In this document: positions 8,302-18,534 of the stretch, in pieces
How positions within the stretch are numbered: position 1 is the stretch's first letter
Layout of the letters: the number at the start of each line of letters is the position of its first letter
Source of the DNA: Candidatus Eiseniibacteriota bacterium
GTDB taxonomy: Bacteria > Eisenbacteria > RBG-16-71-46 > SZUA-252
Length of the DNA stretch: 61,582 nucleotides
Assembly (NCBI GenBank): GCA_003235575.1
Contig: QJVW01000079.1
Span: 89,525-151,106 of the forward strand
Direction of reading: 5' to 3'
Position numbers and translations under genes: made by a program
The notes under the pieces: generated by a model
What the model saw: only the letters and a program-made list of their open reading frames with translations
Database searches by the model: none
Told to the model about the DNA's origin: nothing

Positions 8302-10953
8302 ATGAGCCTTCAAGCAGGCAGCCGCCTCGGCGCCTACGAGATACAGGACCTTCTCGGCGCCGGAGGGATGGGCGAGGTCTACCGCGCGCGCGACACACGC
8401 CTCGATCGAATCGTCGCCATCAAGGTCCTTCAGGGACACCTCTCCCTGAGCGACGAGATCCGCCAGCGCTTCGAGCGCGAGGCGCGCGCGATCTCGAGCC
8501 TGAACCACCCCAACATCTGCACCCTTTTCGACGTCGGGCGGGAGGACGGCATCGACTACCTCGTCATGGAATACGTCGACGGGGAGTCGCTCTCCGACCG
8601 GCTCGCGCGCGGCCCCATCCCCGTCGCGGAACTCCTCCCCCTCGCGATCCAAATCGCCGACGCGCTCGATCGTGCGCATCGGCAGGGGTTGATTCACCGT
8701 GATCTGAAGCCCGGGAACATCATGGTCACCAAGTCGGGCGCCAAACTGCTCGACTTCGGCCTGGCGCGGGCCGCCGGCCTGGGCGCGGCGCCCAGCAGCG
8801 TTTCGTCACCGACCATGAGCCGGCCGATCACCGCGGAGGGGACCATCGTCGGCACGTTCCAGTACATGGCGCCGGAGGTGCTGGAAGGGGGCGAGGCCGA
8901 TGCGCGGTGCGACATCTTCGCGTTCGGCGCCGTCCTCTACGAAATGGCGACGGGCATGCGTGCGTTCGAAGGAAAGAGCCAGGCGAGCCTGATCGCCGCC
9001 ATCATCGAGCGGGAGCCGCCGCCGATATCCTCCGTGCAACCCCTCGTTTCTCCCGCGCTCGATCGACTGGTGCAAACGTGCATGGCGAAAGATCCCGAGA
9101 ACCGCCGCCAGACGATGCACGACGTGCTGCTCGAACTGAAGTGGGTCTCGGAGGGCGGGTCGCAGGCCGGGATTCCCGCACCCCTGGCCGCGCGCCGACG
9201 GGCGAACGCCCGCCTGGCGTGGGCCGTGGCGGCGGTCATGGGACTCGCCGCCGTGGGCTTCGGCATCGGTTACTTTGCCCGGGCCCCCCAGCCCTCGGAA
9301 CCGGTTCGCTTTACCGTTCCGCCGGAAGCGTCCCTTGTCTTCACCGATTCGCCGCGCGTTTCGCCGGATGGGCGCTACCTGGCGTTCAATGCCACGGACT
9401 CTTCCGGCACCACGCTGATCTGGGTGCGGCCCATGAGCGCGCTGGAGGCCCAGCCTCTGCCGGGAACCGAGCGCGCACGGCGTCCCTTCTGGTCCCCGGA
9501 CAGCCGCTATCTCGGGTTCATGGCCGACGGAAAGCTGAAGAAGGTCGCCGTTTCCGGCGGGCCGCCGCAAACGATTTGCGACGCGCCGAGCGGCGCGGAC
9601 GGGACGTGGGGAACGAAGGGCGTGATCATCTTCGACGGATCGCAGGGCGATAGCCTGTTGCAGGTCGATGCCGCGGGGGGTATCGCCACGGGCGTGCTGC
9701 CCGTGGAAGACGCCGAGAGGCAGGCGTACCAGTCCTGGCCGCACTTCCTTCCCGACGGAGAGCACTTCCTGTACCTTCTGAGCGGCGCCGGCGGGCAGGG
9801 CGGAGCGATCCGCCTGGGGAAACTCGGCACGACGACCTCGAGCGTGGTGGCGACCGTGAACACGCGCGTGGAATACTCGCCCCCCGGGTACATCGTCTAT
9901 CAACGCGATCGCTCGCTCGTGGCCCAGCCGTTCGACGCAGGGAAGGGCCGCACCACGGGAGAGCCGTTTCCGATCGTGGACGAAGTGAGCGGCAATGCGA
10001 TCGGGAACGTCGATTTCTCGGTGTCCCAGACCGGGGTGCTCACCTACCGGGGCGAAGCGGGATCGGGAACGACGCGACTCCTCTGGTTCGACCGAACGGG
10101 GAAGGAGGTCGGCGAAGTAGGCTCCGCCTCCACCTACACCGAGGCGGAGTTGTCGCCGGACGGCCGGCATTTGGCGCTCGTGATCGTCGATCCCCAGACG
10201 GGAGCCGACGACATCTGGATCCGCGACCTCGCACGCGGCGTGACGAGCCGGTTCACGTTCGATGCCGGGTCGGACATCTGGCCGGTCTGGTCGGCCGACG
10301 GGACGACCATTGCGTTCACCTCGAATCGAGGCGGCAACTTCGCCGTTTACGTGCGCGATGCGGCGGGTTCCGAGGAGCCGCGTCTTGTTCGCCAGGGGCG
10401 GTTGAACGCCGGACCGATGTCGTGGACCGCGGATGGAGCATCGCTCCTCTGCGGAACACTCGCCGCGGGCTCGCAGTGGGACATCGTCCGCATGGCGGTG
10501 GACGGCAAAGGGGAAGTCGACCCGGTCCTCTCCACCCGTTTCAGCGAATACCAGGCACGCCTTTCTCCGGACGGGAAGTGGCTCGCCTACCGGTCGAGCG
10601 AATCCGGGCGACAAGAGATATACATCCGGGCATTCCCCGGACCGGGGAGCCGTTGGCAAGTGTCGACCGCCGGCGGGACGGACCCGCGGTGGCGATCCGA
10701 CGGGCGGGAGCTCTTCTATCGCGCCCCGGACAACCGCATCATGTCGGTGGATCTCCGGGTAGCCCCGGAATTCGACGTCGGCGTGCCACGCGCCCTCTTC
10801 TCCGCGCCCTCGCAACCGGGGGGGTTCTACCTCTCGTCGTATACCGTCGCGCGCGGCGGCCAGCGCTTCCTCTTCTGCACCCCCGCGACGCAGTCCACCG
10901 TTCCGCCGACGACCGTGGTGATGAACTGGACCTCGGCCGTCGGGAGGCGGTAG
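8302..10953 (+). CDS. Ser/Thr protein kinase with C-terminal TolB/PD40-like beta-propeller
   Basis: GAGGMGEVYRARDTRLDR, HRDLKPGNIMV, DFGLA, TM helix, repeats such as SPDGRYLAF, WSPDSRYLGF, WSADGTTIAFTSNR. Confidence 0.92.
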   Translation: MSLQAGSRLGAYEIQDLLGAGGMGEVYRARDTRLDRIVAIKVLQGHLSLSDEIRQRFEREARAISSLNHPNICTLFDVGREDGIDYLVMEYVDGESLSDRLARGPIPVAELLPLAIQIADALDRAHRQGLIHRDLKPGNIMVTKSGAKLLDFGLARAAGLGAAPSSVSSPTMSRPITAEGTIVGTFQYMAPEVLEGGEADARCDIFAFGAVLYEMATGMRAFEGKSQASLIAAIIEREPPPISSVQPLVSPALDRLVQTCMAKDPENRRQTMHDVLLELKWVSEGGSQAGIPAPLAARRRANARLAWAVAAVMGLAAVGFGIGYFARAPQPSEPVRFTVPPEASLVFTDSPRVSPDGRYLAFNATDSSGTTLIWVRPMSALEAQPLPGTERARRPFWSPDSRYLGFMADGKLKKVAVSGGPPQTICDAPSGADGTWGTKGVIIFDGSQGDSLLQVDAAGGIATGVLPVEDAERQAYQSWPHFLPDGEHFLYLLSGAGGQGGAIRLGKLGTTTSSVVATVNTRVEYSPPGYIVYQRDRSLVAQPFDAGKGRTTGEPFPIVDEVSGNAIGNVDFSVSQTGVLTYRGEAGSGTTRLLWFDRTGKEVGEVGSASTYTEAELSPDGRHLALVIVDPQTGADDIWIRDLARGVTSRFTFDAGSDIWPVWSADGTTIAFTSNRGGNFAVYVRDAAGSEEPRLVRQGRLNAGPMSWTADGASLLCGTLAAGSQWDIVRMAVDGKGEVDPVLSTRFSEYQARLSPDGKWLAYRSSESGRQEIYIRAFPGPGSRWQVSTAGGTDPRWRSDGRELFYRAPDNRIMSVDLRVAPEFDVGVPRALFSAPSQPGGFYLSSYTVARGGQRFLFCTPATQSTVPPTTVVMNWTSAVGRR

Positions 10954-11134
10954 GGGGCCGCGCCCTACCCCTGGCCCGATTGGGCCAACGCACCCTACCG
11001 GCGCGGGTTATCTCCCACACCGTTGCGAGATTCAACCTGAAGATGCGCCGATGAAACGTTGCGGCAAAGCGAGTTAGCCCGCCCCGCCTCCGTGCCGTGC
11101 AGGCGGCACGCCCCATGCAGTTTGCAATGCCGCC

Positions 11135-11248
11135 ATGCGTGAACGGTACCCGAGTTCAGGCTTCGGATTCATCCTCGTGATTCTGGTCGTCATCGCGGCG
11201 ACAATCCTGGTCCTGAACAACATCATGACGAGATTCCCGCAGCTCTAG
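11135..11248 (+). CDS. Possible 37-aa single-TM small protein
   Basis: ATG at 11135; MRERYPSSGFGFILVILVVIAATILVLNNIMTRFPQL then TAG at 11246-11248. Hydrophobic core, but no clear Shine-Dalgarno. Confidence 0.35.
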   Translation: MRERYPSSGFGFILVILVVIAATILVLNNIMTRFPQL

Positions 11249-13104
11249 CGTTCGGCGGAGAGGCGCTGGTCCAGGTTGTAGGCCGCGCTGATCAACCCCA
11301 GATGCGTGAATGCCTGAGGGAAATTGCCGAGGTGCTCGCCGTGGGGCCCCAGCTCCTCCGAGTAGAGCCCCACGTGGTTCGCGTAGCCGAGCATCTTCTC
11401 GAAGATGAACCGCGCCCGCTGGACGTCTCCGGCGCGGGAGAGGCATTCCACGTACCAGAACGTGCACATGTTGAACGTCCCCTCGGTTCCGTGAAGCCCG
11501 TCCGAGGATCCCTCGGACGCGCAGTACCGGTAGACGAGCGAGTCGTCGACCAGCCGCTCCTCGATCGCCTTCATCGTCGATAGCCAGCGCGGGTCTCGCG
11601 GCCCCACGAACTTCACCAGCGGCATCATCAGGCTCGAGGCGTCCAGCGTCGGGACCCCCTTCGCCTGGATGAACGCCTTCAGCCGCGGATCCCAGAACGA
11701 GTGGAACACATCGTGGTAGATCTCGTCCCTCGCCGTTAGCCACCGGTCCCGGGGGCAGGGGAACGAGCGGCTTCGCGCCAGCCGGAGGCCCCGGTCGAGC
11801 GCCACCCAGCACATCAGGCGCGAATAGAGAAACTCCTGGTGTGCTCCGCGCACTTCCCAAATCCCCGCGTCCCGTTCGCGCCAGTGCTCCACCACCCAGT
11901 CGAGGAGGCGAACGAGGTTCGTCCAAAGATCGTAGGAGATCGGCTCGCCGAACTTGTTGTAGAGATAGACCGAATCGAGCAGCTCGCCGTAGATGTCGAG
12001 TTGAAGCTGGTCGTAAGCGCCGTTGCCGATGCGCACGGGGGCCGAGCCCCGGTATCCCTCCAGATGGGTGAGCGCCTCCTCACGCAGGTCGTGTCGCCCA
12101 TCCAGCCCGTACATGATCTGCAGTGACCCGTCCGGGTTCAGTTCGCCGCACCGGGCCTCCAGCCACTTCATGAACGCGCCCGCCTCCTCCGTGTAGCCCA
12201 GGCGCATCAGCCCGTAGAGCGTGAACGATGCGTCGCGGATCCACGCGTACCGATAGTCCCAGTTCCGCTCGCCCCCCAGCTCCTCGGGCAGTCCGAACGT
12301 AGCGGCGGCTGCAATGGATCCATGTGGCTTCGACGTCAGGAGCTTCAACGTGAGCGCGGAGCGGTTGACCATCTCGCGCCATCGGCCCCGGTACGTCGAT
12401 CGTCCGACCCAGGAACGCCAATAGTTCAGCGTGTCCTTGAAGGCATCGGCGATCGCCTCGTGCCGCGTCCACGGAGAGGGCTCGCCGGGATGCGCCTCGT
12501 GGAGGACGAACGCCGCCGACTCACCGGCCCGAAGCGTGAACTCCCCAACGACGGCTCCGTCGTGCTCGCGAAGGGGAACGTCCGCGTGGAGGCGAAGTGT
12601 CGGGAATCCCTCGCCCTCCGGATGGAACAGCGCCTCGTCCTTGCGAATCTCCACCCGGTGTCCACGCCGACCGTAGTCGAAGCGGGGCTCGCAGCGCACG
12701 CGGTAGCGGACCTCTCCCCGTACCGTCTTCACGCGTCGCACCAGCGGATGGGCGTGCTCGCCGCTTCCCCGAATCGCCATGAAGTCGGAGATCTCGGCCA
12801 CGCCGCCCTGCGTCAGCGCGCGCGTGATCAGGATGTTCGAGTCGGGAAGGTAGAACTGCCGGCGCCGGGCGCCCTCCAGGAGCGGCGTGAGGGCGAACCG
12901 GCCGCCGCGCCGCGCATCGAGCAGCGAGGCGAATACGGACGGGGAGTCGAGGTGCGGGAGGCAGAGGTAGTCGATGGTGCCGTCGATCGCGACGAGGGCG
13001 ACCGTGTGCAGGTCCCCGATGACGCCGTGGTGTTCGATCGGCTCCTGGCTGCTATCCGGTCCCGCGGCGGACACCGCCGCCACGGTCTTCGTTCGCGCCA
13101 TCAC
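11245..13104 (-). CDS. Glycoside hydrolase family 15 (glucoamylase/trehalase-like)
   Basis: IGDLHTVALVAIDGTIDYLCLPHLDSPSVFA, GGERNWDYRYAWIRDASFTLYGL, HLGNFPQAFTHLGLI motifs. Confidence 0.9.
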   Translation of the reverse strand: MMARTKTVAAVSAAGPDSSQEPIEHHGVIGDLHTVALVAIDGTIDYLCLPHLDSPSVFASLLDARRGGRFALTPLLEGARRRQFYLPDSNILITRALTQGGVAEISDFMAIRGSGEHAHPLVRRVKTVRGEVRYRVRCEPRFDYGRRGHRVEIRKDEALFHPEGEGFPTLRLHADVPLREHDGAVVGEFTLRAGESAAFVLHEAHPGEPSPWTRHEAIADAFKDTLNYWRSWVGRSTYRGRWREMVNRSALTLKLLTSKPHGSIAAAATFGLPEELGGERNWDYRYAWIRDASFTLYGLMRLGYTEEAGAFMKWLEARCGELNPDGSLQIMYGLDGRHDLREEALTHLEGYRGSAPVRIGNGAYDQLQLDIYGELLDSVYLYNKFGEPISYDLWTNLVRLLDWVVEHWRERDAGIWEVRGAHQEFLYSRLMCWVALDRGLRLARSRSFPCPRDRWLTARDEIYHDVFHSFWDPRLKAFIQAKGVPTLDASSLMMPLVKFVGPRDPRWLSTMKAIEERLVDDSLVYRYCASEGSSDGLHGTEGTFNMCTFWYVECLSRAGDVQRARFIFEKMLGYANHVGLYSEELGPHGEHLGNFPQAFTHLGLISAAYNLDQRLSAER

Positions 13105-13164
13105 GTCACCTCCCTCGACAGACGATACAGGAGATCGTGGCCAAGCGCGCGGCCGTCGTTGCGC

Positions 13165-14559
13165 TCATCGTTCGTCCGAGACCCCCGCGACGGCGCCCTG
13201 GAACGCCTCGGCAAGCGTCGGGTGGACGTGCACCGAATCCCGAATCACGCGCGCCGGGGCCCCGGCGTTCATGAGGGTCACGTAGAGGTGCACCAGTTCG
13301 GCCCCCTGGTCGGTGAACGCGGTGGCGCCGAGCACCAGCCCGCTCCGCTCCTCCACGATGACCTTGAGAAAGCCCTCCGAACGGCCCCGCTCCCGCGCCC
13401 GGCCGCTCCGCGCCATGTCGTACCGGTGAACGACGTGGGGTTTGCCCGAGGCGTTCGCCTGCGCCTCGTTCATCCCCACGCGCCCGATCTCGGGATCGGT
13501 GAAGATGGCGTACGGAACGATCCGCTCGGTCGTGCGCCCCCCGCCGTTCACCATCTGGTCGAGCAGGATGCGATGGTCGTCCCAACTGCTGTGCGTGAAC
13601 TGGGGGCCGCCGCGAATGTCGCCCGCGACCCAGATGCCGGGGACGTTCGTGGAGAGCCGCTGATCCGCCGTGACGATGCCGGCCGGGGATACCGCCACCC
13701 CGACCGTTTCGAGGCCCAGGTCGTCGGTGTTCGGCTGTCTTCCCGTCGCCACGAAGAGATGCGATCCCTCCAGCGAGTCCGAATTCCCGTCCCGTCGCAG
13801 AGTGAGCCGCACGCCGGAACCCGTCGCGGCCACGGCCTCCGTCGCGGAACGGAATCGGAACGCGATCCCTTCGTCCTGGAGCACCCGCTGGAGCGCGGCC
13901 GCGACGTCCTCGTCCTCGGTCTTCGCGATGCGGTCGGAGCGCTCGATCAACGTCACGCGGCTTCCCATGCGGCGATAGAACTGGCCCATCTCGAGCGCGA
14001 TCACCCCCGAGCCCAGGACCAGCACGTGGTCGGGTCGCTCGCGCAGCTCGAGCCAGTTGCCGGCGTGGAGATAGGGAACCGCGTCGAGCCCCGGGATCGG
14101 TGGGATCCGCGACCGGGTTCCGGTGTCGAGGACGATCTCCCTCGCCAGCACCTCGCGGTCATCCACCGTCACGACGAAGGCGTCCCCGCGCCGCCCCGCA
14201 AGGCGCGCGTGCCCTCGGAGCCACGCGGGGTTGCCCCCGGCGCCCTCGAACCAGCGCTCCAGTCCCGTGCGCGATTCGAGCGCGATGGCCCGGGCCCGGT
14301 CGATGACCGCGGCGAAATCGACCTCCACGCTCTGGATTCGGACGCCGAACTCCGTCGCGCGTCGGGCGTCCTGCGCCAGGCGCGCCGAGGCGACGGCGGC
14401 CTTGGTTGGCGTGCAGCCGAAATTGACGCACGAACCGCCGAGGAATTTCCGCTCCGCGAGCGCCACGCGGCGCCCTCTCCCAGCGAGGGCGTGCGCGAGG
14501 GGAGCGCCGGCCTGGCCGGCGCCAACGATGAGGACGTCGTAGTGATTGGTATCCGCCAT
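13165..14559 (-). CDS. FAD-dependent pyridine nucleotide-disulfide oxidoreductase (mercuric reductase-like)
   Basis: VLIVGAGQAGAPLAHALAGRG, redox-active GGSCVNFGCTPTK, ATGRQPNTDDLGLE, dimerisation domain. ATG 14559 has an upstream GGAGGG. Confidence 0.87.
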   Translation of the reverse strand: MADTNHYDVLIVGAGQAGAPLAHALAGRGRRVALAERKFLGGSCVNFGCTPTKAAVASARLAQDARRATEFGVRIQSVEVDFAAVIDRARAIALESRTGLERWFEGAGGNPAWLRGHARLAGRRGDAFVVTVDDREVLAREIVLDTGTRSRIPPIPGLDAVPYLHAGNWLELRERPDHVLVLGSGVIALEMGQFYRRMGSRVTLIERSDRIAKTEDEDVAAALQRVLQDEGIAFRFRSATEAVAATGSGVRLTLRRDGNSDSLEGSHLFVATGRQPNTDDLGLETVGVAVSPAGIVTADQRLSTNVPGIWVAGDIRGGPQFTHSSWDDHRILLDQMVNGGGRTTERIVPYAIFTDPEIGRVGMNEAQANASGKPHVVHRYDMARSGRARERGRSEGFLKVIVEERSGLVLGATAFTDQGAELVHLYVTLMNAGAPARVIRDSVHVHPTLAEAFQGAVAGVSDER

Positions 14560-14728
14560 GGCGAGCCCTCCTGGGTGTACGGAGCACAATGCCGAGAGCG
14601 CCGATATGGTTCCCGCCGCGGTTCGGGGGCCATCGGGTTGCGCCGGCACGGACAGGAGCCTACTATGTCCGCTTCCTGTCGCGAACCACTCCCGTTTCAT
14701 GCCCGCCCGCGTTGGGCCGGAGGACACG

Positions 14729-15502
14729 ATGGAGACCGAACAAGCCGTCGGCATCGCGCTCCGCGGCGTTCGAAAGCGATTCGGGGACACCACGGCGCTG
14801 GAGGCGACCGACCTGGAGGTCCCCCCGCACCGCTGCCTCGCGCTGATCGGACCGAGCGGGTGCGGCAAATCGACGCTCCTTCGGCTCGTGATCGGGTTGA
14901 TCGGCCCCGATGAAGGGGAGATTCACGTGGGGCCGACCCGCATGGAGCCGGTCGCACGCCGGGCCCTTCGCCTCCGCATGGGATACGTGATCCAGGAAGG
15001 GGGACTCTTCCCGCACCTCACCGCCCGCGAGAACGTCTCGCTCGTGGCCAGGGATCTCCGATGGGATGAATCCCGAATCAGCACGCGGATCGGCGAACTC
15101 CTCGCGTTGACCGGGATCGAGCCCCCCCTCCTGGATCGATACCCGGCCCAGCTGTCCGGGGGCCAGCGCCAGCGCGTGGGCCTCATGCGCGCCCTGATGC
15201 TGGATCCCGGGGTGCTCTTGATGGACGAACCGCTCGGGGCGCTCGATCCCATCATTCGCTCCAGACTACAAGAGGACCTGCGCCGGCTCTTCGCCCGTCT
15301 ACGAAAGACCGTGCTGCTCGTGACCCATGACATGGGGGAGGCGTCGTACCTTGGCGACGAGATCGCCATGATGCGCGCGGGGCGAATCGTGCAGCGGGGA
15401 AGTCTCGCGGATCTCCTGGAGCGCCCCGCCGATCCGTTTGTCACCGAGTTCATCCGCGCCCAGCGGCCGCTGGACGAGCTCGGGGAGCGGGGAACTACGT
15501 GA
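14729..15502 (+). CDS. ABC transporter ATPase, OpuCA/ProV-like (betaine/quaternary amine type)
   Basis: Walker A IGPSGCGKSTLLRL, signature LSGGQRQRVGLMRALMLDP, Walker B LLMDEPLGALDPI. Overlaps next gene. Confidence 0.9.
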   Translation: METEQAVGIALRGVRKRFGDTTALEATDLEVPPHRCLALIGPSGCGKSTLLRLVIGLIGPDEGEIHVGPTRMEPVARRALRLRMGYVIQEGGLFPHLTARENVSLVARDLRWDESRISTRIGELLALTGIEPPLLDRYPAQLSGGQRQRVGLMRALMLDPGVLLMDEPLGALDPIIRSRLQEDLRRLFARLRKTVLLVTHDMGEASYLGDEIAMMRAGRIVQRGSLADLLERPADPFVTEFIRAQRPLDELGERGTT

Positions 15503-17082
15503 CGCGCCGGTCCCCTCGCATCGCACGCGGCGGTTTCCGCCTCGTCCTCGGCGTGACGGCGTCGGCCTGCGCGGCGACGATGCTCGGACTCGTCGCCATC
15601 GCCACGTTCGCCACTCCGCTCCGTGCCGCAGCCGACGAGATGCCGCGCCTCGCGGTGGCGTCGAAATCGTTCCCCGAGTCCTGGGTGCTGGGGGATGCGC
15701 TGGCCGCGCTATGGCGCCGCGCGGGTTTCGACGTCGAGCACCGTCGCAATCTGGGCGGCACCGAAATCGTCTTCCAAGCGCTCCAATCGGGCGCCGTCGA
15801 CGCCTACCCGGAGTACACGGGTACGATCTCCGAGGTGATCCTCCAGGGCGCCAAGGGGGCCACGCTCCCGGTCATGCGCGAGGCGCTGGCGGCCCAGGGG
15901 ATCGGCGTGAGCGAGCCCCTGGGGTTCAACGACGGATACGCCCTGGCCGTTACCGAAGCGACACAGCAACGGTACGGCCTTCGACGGCTTTCCGATCTCG
16001 CCAAGCATCCCGAGCTGCGCCTGGGGCTCACGCACGAGTTCCTGGGACGACCCGACGGTTATCCGGGTCTCGCGCGCGCCTACGGACTGCGCCTGCGCCA
16101 CGTGCGCGGCATTCAGCACGAACTCGCCTATACGGCGATCGCGACGGGGAAGGTGGACGTGATCGACATCTACACGACGGACGCCCAGATCGAGCACCTC
16201 GGCCTGCGCGCCCTGGAGGACGATCGCGCGTTCTTTCCGCGCTACGACGCGGTGTGGCTCTACCGGCTCGATCTGCCGGAGCGCGCGCCCCGGGCCATGG
16301 AAGCCCTACAGCGCATGGCCGGAACGATCGACGAGGCGACGATGATTCGCGCCAACGCCAGGGTCGTGCTTGGCGAGCAGAGTTCGAAAGCGTCGGCCGA
16401 CACGCTGCTGCTCGAGGCGCTGGGCGACCGTGCTCCCGCGACCGCGCGCACGCGCAGCCCGGCGGCTCGCATGCTTTCGGCCACCGGGCAGCACGTCAAG
16501 CTCGTAGCGATCTCGCTGCTGGCGGCCATGCTCATCGGAATCCCGCTCGGCGTTCTCGCGACGCGAACGCGCTCCCTGGCGGCGGCGACGCTGGCCGGCG
16601 CCGGCGTCCTGCAGACGATCCCGTCGCTCGCGCTTCTCGCGTTCCTGATTCCGGTTCTCGGCATCGGCGTGGGGCCCGCGTTGGTCGCGCTCTTCCTGTA
16701 CAGTCTGCTGCCGATCGTCCGGAACACGTACGTCGGGATGACGACGATCCCGCCTGCGCTCAGCGAAGCGTCCGCCGCCCTGGGCCTCTCGGAGCGCGCG
16801 CAACTCTGGCGGATCCGACTGCCGATGGCGTCGCCGGCGATCATGGCCGGCATCAAGACGAGCGCCGTCATCAACGTGGGGACGGCCACGCTGGCAGCTC
16901 TGATCGGAGCCGGGGGACTGGGGGATCCGATCCTGGCCGGCATCCAGCTTCGGAGGACCGATCTGATTCTGCAGGGGGCCGTTCCCGCCGCTCTGTTGGC
17001 GCTCGTCGTTCAGTGGCTCTTCGACGCCGCGGACCGCGTGGTGATTCCGCGCGGGCTGCGCCTTCCGACGGAGCCGAAGTAG
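15499..17082 (+). CDS. OpuAC/OsmF-like substrate-binding domain fused N-terminally to an OpuCB/ProW-like permease
   Basis: SKSFPESWVLGDALAALWRRAGFDVEHRRNLGGTEIVFQALQSGAVDAYPEYTGTI, then permease TKTSAVINVGTATLAALIGAGGLGDPILAGIQL-type motif. GTG start overlaps preceding TGA. Confidence 0.88.
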   Translation: MTRRSPRIARGGFRLVLGVTASACAATMLGLVAIATFATPLRAAADEMPRLAVASKSFPESWVLGDALAALWRRAGFDVEHRRNLGGTEIVFQALQSGAVDAYPEYTGTISEVILQGAKGATLPVMREALAAQGIGVSEPLGFNDGYALAVTEATQQRYGLRRLSDLAKHPELRLGLTHEFLGRPDGYPGLARAYGLRLRHVRGIQHELAYTAIATGKVDVIDIYTTDAQIEHLGLRALEDDRAFFPRYDAVWLYRLDLPERAPRAMEALQRMAGTIDEATMIRANARVVLGEQSSKASADTLLLEALGDRAPATARTRSPAARMLSATGQHVKLVAISLLAAMLIGIPLGVLATRTRSLAAATLAGAGVLQTIPSLALLAFLIPVLGIGVGPALVALFLYSLLPIVRNTYVGMTTIPPALSEASAALGLSERAQLWRIRLPMASPAIMAGIKTSAVINVGTATLAALIGAGGLGDPILAGIQLRRTDLILQGAVPAALLALVVQWLFDAADRVVIPRGLRLPTEPK

Positions 17083-17217
17083 CCGCCACGTCGTCGCCGA
17101 CGTCTCGAAGCGCCCTCCATGTCACCGCCGATCTTGGGCGAAGAACTACTGGAATCTCGCGGCGATTCGGGGAATCATAGACGGTATCCCGCAGACCGAT
17201 CCCAAGGGGGCTTTGCC

Positions 17218-18534
17218 ATGCCAATCGAACGCCCGGTCCTCGAGGACCAACCGACGCTGATCGCCCGCCTGCAGGAGGCGCGCACGACGACCGACGATCT
17301 CTTCGGCCTCCTCCGGACCGAAGCCCTCTACGAGCGGCCGATTCCCGAGCGCCATCGCCTGATCTTCTACCTGGGACACGTCGAGGCGTTCGACGCGAAT
17401 CTCCTCTTTGGTCCGTTGGGCATCGCCTCGTTCCACCCGGAGTTCGACAAGCTCTTCGCCTTCGGCATCGACCCGATCGGGGGGGGACTGCCATCGGAAC
17501 CGCCGTCCGATTGGCCCACGGAGGCGGTCGTACGGGAGTACGGGGAGAAGGTGCGCGCCGCGCTGGACCGGGGGTTCTCCACTGCCGATTCCTCCCACCC
17601 GGATCTGGCCGACGGCGCCCGGATGAACGTGGCCATCGAGCACCGCCTCATGCACGCCGAAACGCTCGCGTACCTCTTCCATCAACTCGATCCTGCCCTG
17701 AAGCGCCCTCCAGCGGCGCCCGATCGGAAGCCGCCAGGGAACCCCGTCGCGCCGACGTCCGTGGATATTCCGGCGGGTCGCGCGACGCTGGGTCTTTCCC
17801 GCAACGGCGTCTTCGGGTGGGACAACGAGTTCGAGGAGCACGCCGTCGAGGTGCCCGCGTTCGACATCGACGCGATCAAGACCACCAACGGGCAGTTCCT
17901 GGAATTCGTGCGGGCCGGCGGGTACCGCGAGCGCGGGCTTTGGAGCGATGCCGACTGGGCGTGGCGGTCGGCGGCGAAGCTGGAACATCCGCCGTTCTGG
18001 ACGCCGGAGGGATCCGGCTACCGCTACCGGGGAATGTTCGGAACGGAACCGCTGCCGCTGGACTGGCCCGCGTACGTCAGTCACGCGGAGGCATCCGCCT
18101 ACGCGCGCTGGGTGAAGCGATCGCTTCCGAGCGAGTCGCAGTACCACCGTGCGGCCTACGGCACCCCCCGCGGAGCGGAACGGGCGTATCCCTGGGGCGA
18201 CGAGCCGCCGACCCCCGAGCGGGGCAATTTCGATTTCCAGCGCTGGGAGCCGGCGCCCGGCGGCGCCTATCCCGCGGGCCAAAGCGCGTTCGGCGTCCAT
18301 GATCTCCTCGGGAACGGCTGGGAGTGGACGCGAAGCCTCTTCGAGCCCTTCCGCGGTTTCGAACCACACCCGTTCTACAGGGGCTACTCCGCCAACTTCT
18401 ACGACGGTCACCACTACGTCATGAAGGGCGGGTCGCCTCGCACGGCCGCCTGCATGCTGCGGCGTTCCTTCCGGAACTGGTTCCAGCCGCACTACCCGTA
18501 CATGTACGCCGGATTTCGAACGGTGTCGGCGTGA
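17218..18534 (+). CDS. egtB: Ergothioneine biosynthesis EgtB-like non-haem iron sulfoxide synthase (DinB_2 + FGE-sulfatase domains)
   Basis: HX3HXE iron motif (EHRLMHAETL), C-terminal formylglycine-synthase-like domain (NGWEWTRSLFEPF...VMKGGSPRTAACMLRRSFRNW). ATG 17218 with AAGGGGG upstream. Confidence 0.85.
   Translation: MPIERPVLEDQPTLIARLQEARTTTDDLFGLLRTEALYERPIPERHRLIFYLGHVEAFDANLLFGPLGIASFHPEFDKLFAFGIDPIGGGLPSEPPSDWPTEAVVREYGEKVRAALDRGFSTADSSHPDLADGARMNVAIEHRLMHAETLAYLFHQLDPALKRPPAAPDRKPPGNPVAPTSVDIPAGRATLGLSRNGVFGWDNEFEEHAVEVPAFDIDAIKTTNGQFLEFVRAGGYRERGLWSDADWAWRSAAKLEHPPFWTPEGSGYRYRGMFGTEPLPLDWPAYVSHAEASAYARWVKRSLPSESQYHRAAYGTPRGAERAYPWGDEPPTPERGNFDFQRWEPAPGGAYPAGQSAFGVHDLLGNGWEWTRSLFEPFRGFEPHPFYRGYSANFYDGHHYVMKGGSPRTAACMLRRSFRNWFQPHYPYMYAGFRTVSA

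Noticed and set aside
7402-8697. 431-aa version of the NYN gene
   Set aside because: N-terminal extension runs antisense into the kinase gene; ATG 8211 has a good Shine-Dalgarno.
8806-10815. 669-aa minus ORF opposite the PD40 kinase
   Set aside because: Shadow ORF; sense strand has clear kinase and PD40 motifs.
10972-10987. Hairpin TGGCCC-GATT-GGGCCA after the PD40 kinase
   Set aside because: Short stem with no U-tract; insufficient to call a terminator.
12322-14913. 863-aa plus ORF spanning GH15 and oxidoreductase genes antisense
   Set aside because: Spans two supported genes on the opposite strand and has no domain signature.
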